From JBAJNL01 sp036881885 (GTDB lineage Bacteria; Pseudomonadota; Alphaproteobacteria; Holosporales; Hepatobacteraceae): a stretch of DNA of 38,412 bases. The stretch is from the NCBI GenBank assembly GCA_036881885.1, contig JBAJNL010000008.1:1-38412 (forward strand). The letters are read 5' to 3'. The translations under genes and the position numbers were made by a program. This document shows positions 7,429 through 14,955 of this stretch, piece by piece. Position 1 is the stretch's first letter. Each line of letters begins with the position of its first letter. The notes beneath the pieces were generated by a model. That model did not search any database. It saw only the letters and a program-made list of their open reading frames with translations, and was not told the origin of the DNA.

Positions 7429-8583
7429 CTAGCCGAAAAGTGATTTCACCTTGTCCCAAAATTTTGAAACTTTGGGCTGGTTGTCCGCCTTTTCTTGGAA
7501 TTGCTTCAAAATCTCTTTTTGCTCTTTTGAAAGACGCACGGGGGTCTCAACAGCCGTTTGCACATAAAGATCACCCCTCAAGGTGCTTTTCAGCACAGAC
7601 ATTCCCTTTAAGCGCACACGAAAACGATGACCTGATTGGGTGCCCTCGGGCACCGAAAGACGCACGCGCCCGCCTTCAATGGTGGGCACTTCAAGCGTGC
7701 CGCCCAAGGCAGCCGTGATCATCGAAATGGGGATAGTGCACAAAAGGTCGCGCCCGTCTCGTTCAAAAAAGTCATGCGGTTTGACCTTGATAAAAATAAA
7801 AAGATCACCCGATGGCGCGCCACGCAGACCCGCCTCACCCTCGCCCATCAAGCGCACTCTGGCACCTGATTCAATGCCAGCCGGAATCTGCACAGCGATC
7901 TTTTTCTTCTCGCGCACACGCCCTTCGCCCGAACAGGTGCGGCAAGGGTTATCAATGCGCTGCCCCATCCCCTTGCATGCTCCACAGGGACGATCCACGA
8001 CAAAAAAACCTTGCTGTGACGCCACAACACCACGGCCACCACAGGCCCGACACACCGAAGGCTTGGCGCCTTTTTGCGCACCAGTTTTTTGGCATGTGCC
8101 ACACCCCACCCATGTTGACAGTGAAACCTCGGTTTTAAGACCTGCAAAAGCCTCTTCTAAGGTCAGCGACATATCGAACCTTAAGTCGGCGCCACGGTTC
8201 TGACGTGCACCCGATTGGCCACGTGCACCCCTTGCACGCCCGCCCATCAACTCATCCAGCACGTCCTCAAAAATATCGAAGCCACCGCCACCACTGGTTT
8301 TAAAATGAAAGTCAAAGCCACCGGGCGCGCCTGAAAAACCACCGCCCCCCATGCTGCCATCAAACGCACGGTGCCCCATTTGATCATAAGCTGCACGTTT
8401 TTCTGGGTCTTTTAAGATTTTATAGGCCTCGGATAACTCTTTAAAACGTGCCTCAGCTTCTTTATCACCCTTGTTTTGATCAGGATGATACTTAAGCGCC
8501 AAGCGCCGATAAGCCTCTTTAATTTCGCGGTCAGAGGCGCCCTTACTAAGACCCAGAACAGTATAATAATCTTTTTTTGTCAT
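7429..8583 (-). CDS. dnaJ: chaperone DnaJ
   Basis: DnaJ is the Hsp40 co-chaperone that delivers unfolded proteins to DnaK and stimulates its ATPase. The 384 residues show the J domain (about 1-70) with the catalytic HPD in KYHPDQNKG, a Gly/Phe-rich segment (about 75-125), four zinc-binding repeats between about 160 and 225 (CGTCQKTG, CRACGGRG, CGACKGMG, CRTCSGEG) and C-terminal substrate-binding domains. The first zinc repeat has Lys where CxxCxGxG has Gly, which leaves the Cys ligands intact. No strong ribosome binding site is visible before the ATG. The usual dnaK neighbour is not here. It is divergent from the patatin gene. Length is typical. Confidence 0.96.
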   Translation of the reverse strand: MTKKDYYTVLGLSKGASDREIKEAYRRLALKYHPDQNKGDKEAEARFKELSEAYKILKDPEKRAAYDQMGHRAFDGSMGGGGFSGAPGGFDFHFKTSGGGGFDIFEDVLDELMGGRARGARGQSGARQNRGADLRFDMSLTLEEAFAGLKTEVSLSTWVGCGTCQKTGAQKGAKPSVCRACGGRGVVASQQGFFVVDRPCGACKGMGQRIDNPCRTCSGEGRVREKKKIAVQIPAGIESGARVRLMGEGEAGLRGAPSGDLFIFIKVKPHDFFERDGRDLLCTIPISMITAALGGTLEVPTIEGGRVRLSVPEGTQSGHRFRVRLKGMSVLKSTLRGDLYVQTAVETPVRLSKEQKEILKQFQEKADNQPKVSKFWDKVKSLFG

Positions 8584-8769
8584 TTTTGTGCTTTTGGCAA
8601 TAGAACAAATCTTTTGTAAAGATCTATCCTACAAAAAAACAGCGCCCTATGTAAGCCTTCTCACAAAGAGCGCGCTTTCTATTCTTTTTTAGACACCACA
8701 ATCTTACCGAAAATTTACCCCCTTGCGTCATGATAGCTGTCTTAAAGCAGCTTTGATAAAGGCGTGACA

Positions 8770-9858
8770 GTGCCCCCCTCTTTAAATCCATCCCAAAGCA
8801 AAAGCGCACCTAAAAACGAAAAAGCGGGGCCCAAAAAGAAAATTTCTCTTGCACTGCAAGGGGGCGGTGTGCATGGAGCCTTTACTTGGGGCGTACTGGA
8901 TGCCTTGCTAGAAGACAACCGTTTCGAGATCGAGGGACTTAGCGGCACCAGCGCCGGCGGCATGAATGCTGTTGCACTTGCACAGGGTTTGATAAAAGGC
9001 GGCATCGACGGTGCACGCGCCGAAATGCGGCGCTTTTGGAAGGCTGTTTCAGATGCTGGCGTTCAAAACGCAGCGCACCAAGCGTTCTTTTCACCCAAAG
9101 AAGATTTTTTCACACCACCTGATCCCCTGCAAACTTTTACGCGTTTGATGCAAAACATCTTATCGCCTTACCAAAGCAATCCTTTAAATATTAACCCGCT
9201 GCGCGATTTGGTTGAGGATTTTTTTGATTTCACTGTTTTGCAATCAGCCAAGCATTTAAAACTTTTTCTGTGCGCCACACACGTGAATACAGGCAAATTA
9301 AAGCTTTTTACCCTTGACACCTTAACACCACAAAAGATGCTGGCATCGGCCTGTTTGCCTTTTTTATTTCAAGCCGTTGAAGTTGATGGAGAAAACTATT
9401 GGGACGGTGGCTTTGTGGGCAATCCAGCAATTTATCCGCTTATTTATGCATGTGATACCAGCTCAATTGTGATTGTGCAGCTAACGGTTATGAACCGAAA
9501 TCGGCTTCCACTCACCGCGCAAGAAGTGATTGAGCGTCACAAAGAGATCACCTACAATGCGTGCCTGATGCGCGAGATGCGCACTATTGATTTTGTCACC
9601 AGCTTGATTGAAAAGGGCATCATTCAAGATGAATCGATCAAAAAGCTGAATATTCACTTGATTCGTAATGAAAAATTTTTTAGCACAATGAGCTTGTCAA
9701 GTGCCCTGAACACAAGTTGGCCCTTTATGGAAAAACTGTTTGAAGAAGGGCGCAAAACTGCAAAACAATGGATTGCAGAAAACTACCAACACGTCGGCGT
9801 GCGTCACTCAACCAACTTGCATCAAGAGTTTGTGGCCGAGACCACCACTGAAAGTTAG
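8770..9858 (+). CDS. patatin-like phospholipase
   Basis: The family comprises Ser-Asp dyad lipid acyl hydrolases, common in intracellular bacteria. The 362 residues contain the oxyanion motif GGGVHGAF (31-38), the nucleophile elbow GTSAGG (Ser61) and the catalytic Asp in WDGGFVGNP (Asp212). The GTG at 8770 is preferred to the GTG at 8764 because AAAGG (8757-8761) then has a normal spacing. No signal peptide is present; the N-terminus is basic and Ser/Pro-rich (about 1-24). The protein is either cytosolic or exported by a route other than Sec, as for patatin effectors of other intracellular bacteria. It is convergent with the Sel1 gene. Confidence 0.9.
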   Translation: MPPSLNPSQSKSAPKNEKAGPKKKISLALQGGGVHGAFTWGVLDALLEDNRFEIEGLSGTSAGGMNAVALAQGLIKGGIDGARAEMRRFWKAVSDAGVQNAAHQAFFSPKEDFFTPPDPLQTFTRLMQNILSPYQSNPLNINPLRDLVEDFFDFTVLQSAKHLKLFLCATHVNTGKLKLFTLDTLTPQKMLASACLPFLFQAVEVDGENYWDGGFVGNPAIYPLIYACDTSSIVIVQLTVMNRNRLPLTAQEVIERHKEITYNACLMREMRTIDFVTSLIEKGIIQDESIKKLNIHLIRNEKFFSTMSLSSALNTSWPFMEKLFEEGRKTAKQWIAENYQHVGVRHSTNLHQEFVAETTTES

Positions 9859-9904
9859 GCCTATTCAGCGCAAAAAAACATACCGCCTCTGTTGGCATTT
9901 TGCG

Positions 9905-10687
9905 CTAAAGAGAGCGGGGGGCGTTTTTTTGAAAACGCCTATAAGGGCGTTTGCGTACAAAGGCTTTCCAATAAAAAGCTGCCTTGTCTGATTGGTTTTT
10001 TTGCCACGCATGGGCCATTAAATAACGTTCGGCCCCATAACGTCCGCTTTTCTCAAGCAGCGCTAAGCCTTTCGGCACGTTCTTTTCAACACCAATACCT
10101 TTGATCAAGCAAATCCCTGCATGATAGGCCTCTTCTCGGCGCCCCAACGCGGCTGCTTCGTCATAAAAAGTTCTGATTGAAAAAAAGAGACGCTTTTTGA
10201 TCTGCGCATCCACACCCACAAGATCGGTCTCTAAAAGAATCGACAAAAAAGAACGGGCCGCACGTGAAAAAAGCCAGGCTTCTCGCAAGAGCACGCGAAC
10301 GGCCTCATCTTTAGAGTAGCTTTTATCAAAAAAAAGCGCGACCCCTAGGGATTTGTGTTCTTTCACACAGGCTGCATCTAACTGCGGATAATCTTGCACT
10401 ATTTTAAAACGCATTGCCATGCTAAGACGCATGATTTGCTTGACAAGATTTTTATCAGCCGCATTTATCGCCTTTGAAAAAGAACGTGCGAACAAGGTCT
10501 CCTTTTTAACGTCCACTTGGTTTTGATCAGCAGCATACGCTTTTGCATGACCTAAAACCTGCTGAAAAGAAGCGACACACCCGCCATCAGACAGCTGCAA
10601 CAACACACCTAAAAAGCATGAAAAAATCCACAAAAAACGCTGAAGCCTGCCCACTGGGCACACCACTTGCCAAGAAACCAGATTCAT
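9905..10687 (-). CDS. Sel1-repeat-like protein with N-terminal hydrophobic segment
   Basis: The product has 260 residues. The ATG at 10687 has AGGGAGAG (10692-10699) just upstream, so the longer open frame to 10741 is not used. A hydrophobic segment (about 15-32, FLWIFSCFLGVLLQL) suggests a signal anchor or signal peptide. The C-terminal part (about 165-240) has alpha-alpha repeats of Sel1 type: FYDEAAALGRREEAYHAG, then GIGVEKNVPKGLALLEKSG, then a further AERYLMAHAW unit. Such repeats mediate protein-protein contacts. The middle is helical and unassigned. It lies 102 nt downstream of the mutL stop on the same strand and may be co-transcribed. The specific function is unknown. Confidence 0.7.
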   Translation of the reverse strand: MNLVSWQVVCPVGRLQRFLWIFSCFLGVLLQLSDGGCVASFQQVLGHAKAYAADQNQVDVKKETLFARSFSKAINAADKNLVKQIMRLSMAMRFKIVQDYPQLDAACVKEHKSLGVALFFDKSYSKDEAVRVLLREAWLFSRAARSFLSILLETDLVGVDAQIKKRLFFSIRTFYDEAAALGRREEAYHAGICLIKGIGVEKNVPKGLALLEKSGRYGAERYLMAHAWQKNQSDKAAFYWKAFVRKRPYRRFQKNAPRSL

Positions 10688-10789
10688 GAAGCTCTCCCTA
10701 TCTATTTGGTGTAAAAAAACAGAATGACTCCAAAAAGTCAAGTATAAAAAATTGAATAAAAGATGTTTCTGGCAAGAATGTCTTCTTTG

Positions 10790-12769
10790 CTAACTTTTCC
10801 TCTCAAACATTCTGTCAAGTTTGGCACGCGAGAGGTTCAGATAGGTCGGTCTTCCATGGTTGCAATTGCCGGCACGGGGCGTCTTTTCAATGGCGCGCAA
10901 CAAAGCATTCATCTCTTCAAGCGCAAGGCTTTGACCAGCTTTAATACTTGCCTTGCATGCCTTGTTCCCCAACGTGTGATAAAAAAGGCGTTGCAAAAAA
11001 CGCATAACCTCTTCGTCAACACAAGACACATTTGACAATTTTTGTGATGACTCAACACCCGATTCTTGTGTTTTAAACAAGCTGACATGTTCTGCCAGAT
11101 CGTGAAACATTTTTGCGATATCTATTTTTTTTAACAAAACAGGCTGACTGTAAACCAACAGCGTTGTTGCGGTTTGCAACTCGGCATGAAACCCCTTTTG
11201 CTTTAAAAGAGGCAGCAAGGGCAACAGTGTGTCGCCCTGTATATGCGACACCTTGATAAACAAAGGCACCGCCAAACTTTCTATAGTTGGCTTGTCAAAA
11301 GCAGCAGGTGTTTTTTTAAGACCTTCATAGCCTAATCTTTCATGCGCAGCGTGTTGGTCAACAATCACAAGTCCCTCATCATTTTGCGCCACAATATAGC
11401 TTTGATGAATTTGCCCAATCGCCTGCCCCAAAGGGTGCACAATCCCATCTAGTTTTTGCACATCGCTTTCATGGGCCGCAGCACACACCGCCGCCATGCC
11501 CGACATCTTAGTTTCTTTCTGCACCACAAGATGATTGTCAGCTTCACCCACTGTCTTTTGCAGATAATGATCGGGCGCCTTTTTCTCATAAACCATCATC
11601 GCTGAAACGGGCGGCGCTTCCTCTTCTGAACCCTCCACCTTATGAAAAGATTGTTGAGGCACCGACACGGCAGAAGGCGCATCGGGGTCTTGTGCCACTG
11701 GCATTGTATAAAGAGGACGATGCAACTGTTTTTGCATCACCCGTATTAGCCAACTTTGCAAAAACCGCGGTTCGGCAAAACGCACCTCTTCTTTTGCAGG
11801 ATGCACGTTAGCATCAAGCTTGGCCAAGGGCACCTCTAAAAAAAGCGCTGCCCCCGGAAAACGGCCATGCATCATGATATCTTCAAAAGCTTTTGCACAG
11901 GCTAAAGAAAGGATCGGATCTTTTAAGGGACGCCCATTCACAAAGAAAAACTGCTGCGCGCGCGTTGCAAAATGAAAACAGGCGGGCGCCACAACACCCC
12001 AAACCCGATAACCATTCTCTTCTGCGTTGACCCAAAGAAAGTCTTTTGAGGGCACTTGCGGAAACAAATGAGTAAGGCGCGTCAAAAAAGCCTCTTCCCC
12101 CCGCAGCGCTTTGATGTGAGGGGCAATCTCACACCTTGCATGACGCTCAACGCCATCAAGCCAATCCTTCTCAACAGTGCACTGATCGGCTTTAAAAAAA
12201 AGCGTCCCTTTTTCATGCACACTCAAACGAACCAAGGGGTAGGCCAAGGCATAACGCCATAAAAGTTGGCGAATTTTCAAACGCTCGGCTCGCTCAGATT
12301 TTGCAAACTTAAGGCGCGCGGGCGTTTGATAAAAAAGATTTTCAACCAAAACACATGTGCCAAAATCGCCATTCGAAGGCCGCGCCTTGGTCACATCTTT
12401 TGTCACTTTATAGGCAAACTCTTGCGCCAGCGGTCGACTTTCAAGCGTCAAATGAGCCACAGAGGCAATGGCCGCCAACGCTTCTCCCCGAAATCCCAAA
12501 GTGTTGATGGCAAACAAATCGTGCTGTGACATTTTAGAGGTTGCATGCCGCTCAAGCGCAAGCGCAAGCTGCTCTTTGGGAATGCCCTTGCCGTCATCAT
12601 AAACCCGGATAAACCCATAGCCTGCACCCCCAAGGTCGATATCAATGGCAGAAGGCAAGGCATCAAGGCTATTTTCAATCAGCTCTTTTAAAACAGAAGC
12701 CGGCCCTTCAACCACTTCACCCGCGGCAATTTGATTCACAAGATGCGTTGGAAGCTTTTTAATCGGCAT
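10790..12769 (-). CDS. mutL: DNA mismatch repair protein MutL
   Basis: MutL couples MutS mismatch recognition to strand incision. The 659 residues show the GHKL ATPase motifs: ELIENSLDA (Glu32, Asn33), DDGKGIP and GFRGEAL. These are followed by FFVNGRPLKD and DANVHPAKEEVRF, a Ser/Pro/Glu-rich linker and a C-terminal dimerisation domain. The latter keeps the endonuclease motif DQHAAHERLGYE (from Asp471), a GNKACKASI element, CNHGRP and a final FER, so it is the nicking type used where MutH is absent. The ATG at 12769 is chosen by homology (MPIKKLPTHLVNQIAAGEV); in-frame starts at 12790 and 12805 have no better ribosome binding site. Confidence 0.95.
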   Translation of the reverse strand: MPIKKLPTHLVNQIAAGEVVEGPASVLKELIENSLDALPSAIDIDLGGAGYGFIRVYDDGKGIPKEQLALALERHATSKMSQHDLFAINTLGFRGEALAAIASVAHLTLESRPLAQEFAYKVTKDVTKARPSNGDFGTCVLVENLFYQTPARLKFAKSERAERLKIRQLLWRYALAYPLVRLSVHEKGTLFFKADQCTVEKDWLDGVERHARCEIAPHIKALRGEEAFLTRLTHLFPQVPSKDFLWVNAEENGYRVWGVVAPACFHFATRAQQFFFVNGRPLKDPILSLACAKAFEDIMMHGRFPGAALFLEVPLAKLDANVHPAKEEVRFAEPRFLQSWLIRVMQKQLHRPLYTMPVAQDPDAPSAVSVPQQSFHKVEGSEEEAPPVSAMMVYEKKAPDHYLQKTVGEADNHLVVQKETKMSGMAAVCAAAHESDVQKLDGIVHPLGQAIGQIHQSYIVAQNDEGLVIVDQHAAHERLGYEGLKKTPAAFDKPTIESLAVPLFIKVSHIQGDTLLPLLPLLKQKGFHAELQTATTLLVYSQPVLLKKIDIAKMFHDLAEHVSLFKTQESGVESSQKLSNVSCVDEEVMRFLQRLFYHTLGNKACKASIKAGQSLALEEMNALLRAIEKTPRAGNCNHGRPTYLNLSRAKLDRMFERKS

Positions 12770-13033
12770 AAACAAGGCCACAGAATGCATTCTTGACCCC
12801 AACACTAAGCCAAAAAAACCACGCCTTCAAGACCGAAGACATGCCAAACGAAAAGCACACCCATCACAGCCCGCAAACTAATTTTGTTAACACACCTTAC
12901 AAAAAAACAAAGAAATATTTTAAAAAATAAAAATATTGTAAAAATATATTTTATATTTTATTTTTAGATAAAAATATTTTTAATATATGAAGAATTAACA
13001 ATACATCTCACAAATAGACACGCCGCTTGGCTG

Positions 13034-13630
13034 TTGCTGAAAGAAACGCAACGCACCTTCATTTTATCTATTGTTTTCGCATTACTTTTCTTACCCCACA
13101 CACCACTCTTCTGCGCCCGACTTGAGTATGAAGACACACCAAACCAGCCTTTTTGTTTTGCAACCGTCACACAAGCCTCACCCCATTGGCTTACTGTTAA
13201 CAAGTTTTTTAACGAACGTATTCAAGCGCTTTATGGTGATCAAACCAAAGCGTTAAAGAAAATTGCTGAAGGCATCGATCGCACATGTCTTGTTTTGGTT
13301 AAAGAAAGGTGCCCCCTTGGTTTGTTATTATACAAAGACAATCCAACTGACGAATTTGCACAATATCATGTCAAAAAGAGCCTTGAAATTAAAACGCTTG
13401 CCCTTTTTGACCCTGATGACCCCAACCTTAAAGGCCATGGATGGGGCACAAAACTTGTTGAAAAGTGTTTTGCGCTAGCACGTGAAAAGGGCGCTTTGGG
13501 GTGTCATTTAACAGTCTCTGAAAGCAGCGGCGTCTTAGGTTTTTATAAAAAACAAGGCTTTGAAGAAAAGCTCACTTTTCATAATACACTTGGTGCAACA
13601 GAGTATTTGCTGTCTCATACAGATAAATAA
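13034..13630 (+). CDS. GNAT-family acetyltransferase with a signal-peptide-like N-terminus
   Basis: GNAT enzymes move acetyl from acetyl-CoA to amines. The core is visible as LEIKTLALFD (beta 4), GHGWGTKLVEKCFALAREKG (the acetyl-CoA pyrophosphate loop, here with a G-W-G spacing) and SSGVLGFYKKQGFEE (about 165-179). The N-terminus before the domain is TFILSIVFALLFLPHTPLFCA, a strong hydrophobic core with a plausible cleavage site. The start is uncertain: the first usable codon is TTG at 13034, no ATG precedes the domain, and no clear ribosome binding site is seen. It lies 32 nt before the ASCH gene on the same strand. Substrate unknown. Confidence 0.72.
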   Translation: MLKETQRTFILSIVFALLFLPHTPLFCARLEYEDTPNQPFCFATVTQASPHWLTVNKFFNERIQALYGDQTKALKKIAEGIDRTCLVLVKERCPLGLLLYKDNPTDEFAQYHVKKSLEIKTLALFDPDDPNLKGHGWGTKLVEKCFALAREKGALGCHLTVSESSGVLGFYKKQGFEEKLTFHNTLGATEYLLSHTDK

Positions 13631-13662
13631 CGTAATCGTCAAAAAACAGGGAAGAGCACACG

Positions 13663-14277
13663 ATGTCTTGGCGTTATACCGCCTTTTTTATGGTATTCTC
13701 TTGTCTTTGCGCCATCGATATAGAAGAGAAAAACACTATGGAGCCCTTTTTGTCAGCATCCATCACTCACACCGTCAACGTAAGAAACCCCTACTTTTCT
13801 CAGATTCAAGAAGGCATCAAAACATGGGAGGGGCGTCTTCGAAAGGAGCGATTTCAGCAAATAAAAAAGACAGATTTTATCAATTTTAAACAAGAAGATA
13901 GAAGCTGCCTTTGCAAGGTTACATCTGTTTGCCCTTTTGCAACCTTTAAAGAGATGCTCAGCGACGAAAATGAGCAAGGGATCCCCTATTACAAGCTTTT
14001 CATTCCAAATGCTGATAACATCAAAGAGGCAGAAGCCATTTATCTTGGTTTACCGGGATACAAAGAGGGTGAAGCGCTGTATGGTGTCGTCGGCTTTCAA
14101 CTAAAGCTTTGGACAACAGAAAGCTCACCAAGCGTATCGCACGCAAAAAACTTACACAACACCCTTGTGGCTGGCACAAAACGCAAAGCCACAAAACAAA
14201 AAACACCCCTAAAAAAAAGGGTCTGGTCAATGGATGTTGCAAAAGCTCCCAGTGGCCACAAACGGAATAACCGTTAG
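13663..14277 (+). CDS. ASCH-domain protein with a signal-like N-terminus
   Basis: ASCH domains are RNA-binding-type beta-barrel folds related to PUA; some act as N4-acetylcytidine amidohydrolases (YqfB). The central part fits: NPYFSQIQEGIKTWEGRLRK, CKVTSVCPFATFKEML, IYLGLPGYKEGE and GVVGFQL. The 204-residue product starts at the ATG at 13663 with GGGAAG 8-9 nt upstream. Its first residues, MSWRYTAFFMVFSCLCAI, form a short hydrophobic signal-like segment. A second ATG at 13738 would give a leaderless protein but has a weaker binding site. The C-terminus is Lys/Arg-rich (KRKATKQKTPLKKR). It follows the GNAT gene closely. Confidence 0.68.
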   Translation: MSWRYTAFFMVFSCLCAIDIEEKNTMEPFLSASITHTVNVRNPYFSQIQEGIKTWEGRLRKERFQQIKKTDFINFKQEDRSCLCKVTSVCPFATFKEMLSDENEQGIPYYKLFIPNADNIKEAEAIYLGLPGYKEGEALYGVVGFQLKLWTTESSPSVSHAKNLHNTLVAGTKRKATKQKTPLKKRVWSMDVAKAPSGHKRNNR

Positions 14278-14334
14278 GGCATCCTCTCGCCGGTGCATTA
14301 ACGCCACGCAACAGCATGAAACAGAGAACGTACG

Positions 14335-14408
14335 TGGAGGCCGGGACCGGAATCGAACCGACATCCAAGGATTTGCAGTCCTCTGCATAACCATTCTGCC
14401 ACCCGGCC
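14335..14408 (-). tRNA. tRNA-Cys (GCA)
   Basis: The minus strand folds as a tRNA: acceptor GGCCGGG pairs with CCCGGCC, the anticodon loop CTGCAAA gives GCA, the T arm reads GGTTCGATTCC, the discriminator is U, and CCA is encoded. U73 and GCA are the cysteine identity elements. Total 74 nt. Confidence 0.97.
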
Positions 14409-14544
14409 TTTAAAGCGTACCCTTTATTTTTAAGCGAACACCCGGCATGGGTCAATGTTTAACCGTGAAGCCTTTAGCTGCGTCGCACTTTGCGGCTTCC
14501 TCTTTCAACAGCGCTGAAAATGTTTTAGGATTTTGTTTGTGGAG

Positions 14545-14630
14545 GCCCGCTTGGTGGAATTGGTAGACACAACAGACTTAAAATCTGTCGACCTCTGGTT
14601 GTGCCAGTTCGAGTCTGGCAGCGGGCACCA
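14545..14630 (+). tRNA. tRNA-Leu (TAA)
   Basis: A type II tRNA of 86 nt: acceptor GCCCGCT pairs with AGCGGGC, the anticodon loop CTTAAAA gives TAA, there is a long variable arm (GTCGACCTCTGGTTGT region), the T arm contains GTTCGAGTC, the discriminator is A and CCA is encoded. It is oriented away from tRNA-Cys. Confidence 0.97.
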
Positions 14631-14955
14631 CGCTGAACTCATTGAAAACAAAGTATTTTTTAGAAAAAAAGCACAAGCTCGTTGATTGACATATACCTAA
14701 GTCTGCTCAATTCTCGCTATTTTGATGACCATTTGATGACTTTTTTCTTGGCAGTCTAAGGATTATTAACGTGCGCGATCGATACACCAGATAGGATGAT
14801 ATAGGGTGTGCGTGGAATTGCAAGGTGATAACGAAACAAGGCATCAAAACGTGATGCCTTGTAGCGAAATTGTTGCTTCTTGGTGCTTTGGATCGCACAT
14901 AGAATATTTTTATATGTAAGACTTGTATGCTCTACCCAGAAGAGCTTTTTGAAAG
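14631..14955. other. intergenic region after tRNA-Leu with one strong hairpin
   Basis: These 325 nt carry no convincing gene. The only clear structure is a perfect 11-bp inverted repeat at 14836-14862. No integrase and no repeat of the tRNA 3' end was found, so there is no support for an integrated element, even though the accessory block starts here. Confidence 0.5.
14836..14862. repeat. perfect 11-bp inverted repeat
   Basis: ACAAGGCATCA (14836-14846) pairs with TGATGCCTTGT (14852-14862) over a 5-nt loop. It lies 93 nt beyond the stop of the minus-strand HTH-repeat gene. Without a T run on either side it is a weak terminator candidate; it may be an RNA structure or protein site. Confidence 0.55.

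Noticed and set aside
7636..8203. Long forward open frames opposite dnaJ
   Set aside because: Antisense to a certain core gene; Arg/Pro-rich composition is typical of shadow frames.
9867..9939. Hairpins between patatin and Sel1 genes as terminators
   Set aside because: AGCGCAAAA with TTTTGCGCT and GGCGTTTT with AAAACGCC pair well, but no T run follows and the second lies in the Sel1 coding end.
14021..14455. Minus-strand open frame across tRNA-Cys
   Set aside because: It covers a certain tRNA and the ASCH gene on the other strand; no domain.
14631..14955. Integration site or integrase remnant after tRNA-Leu
   Set aside because: No repeat of the tRNA 3' end and no integrase motif found in any frame.
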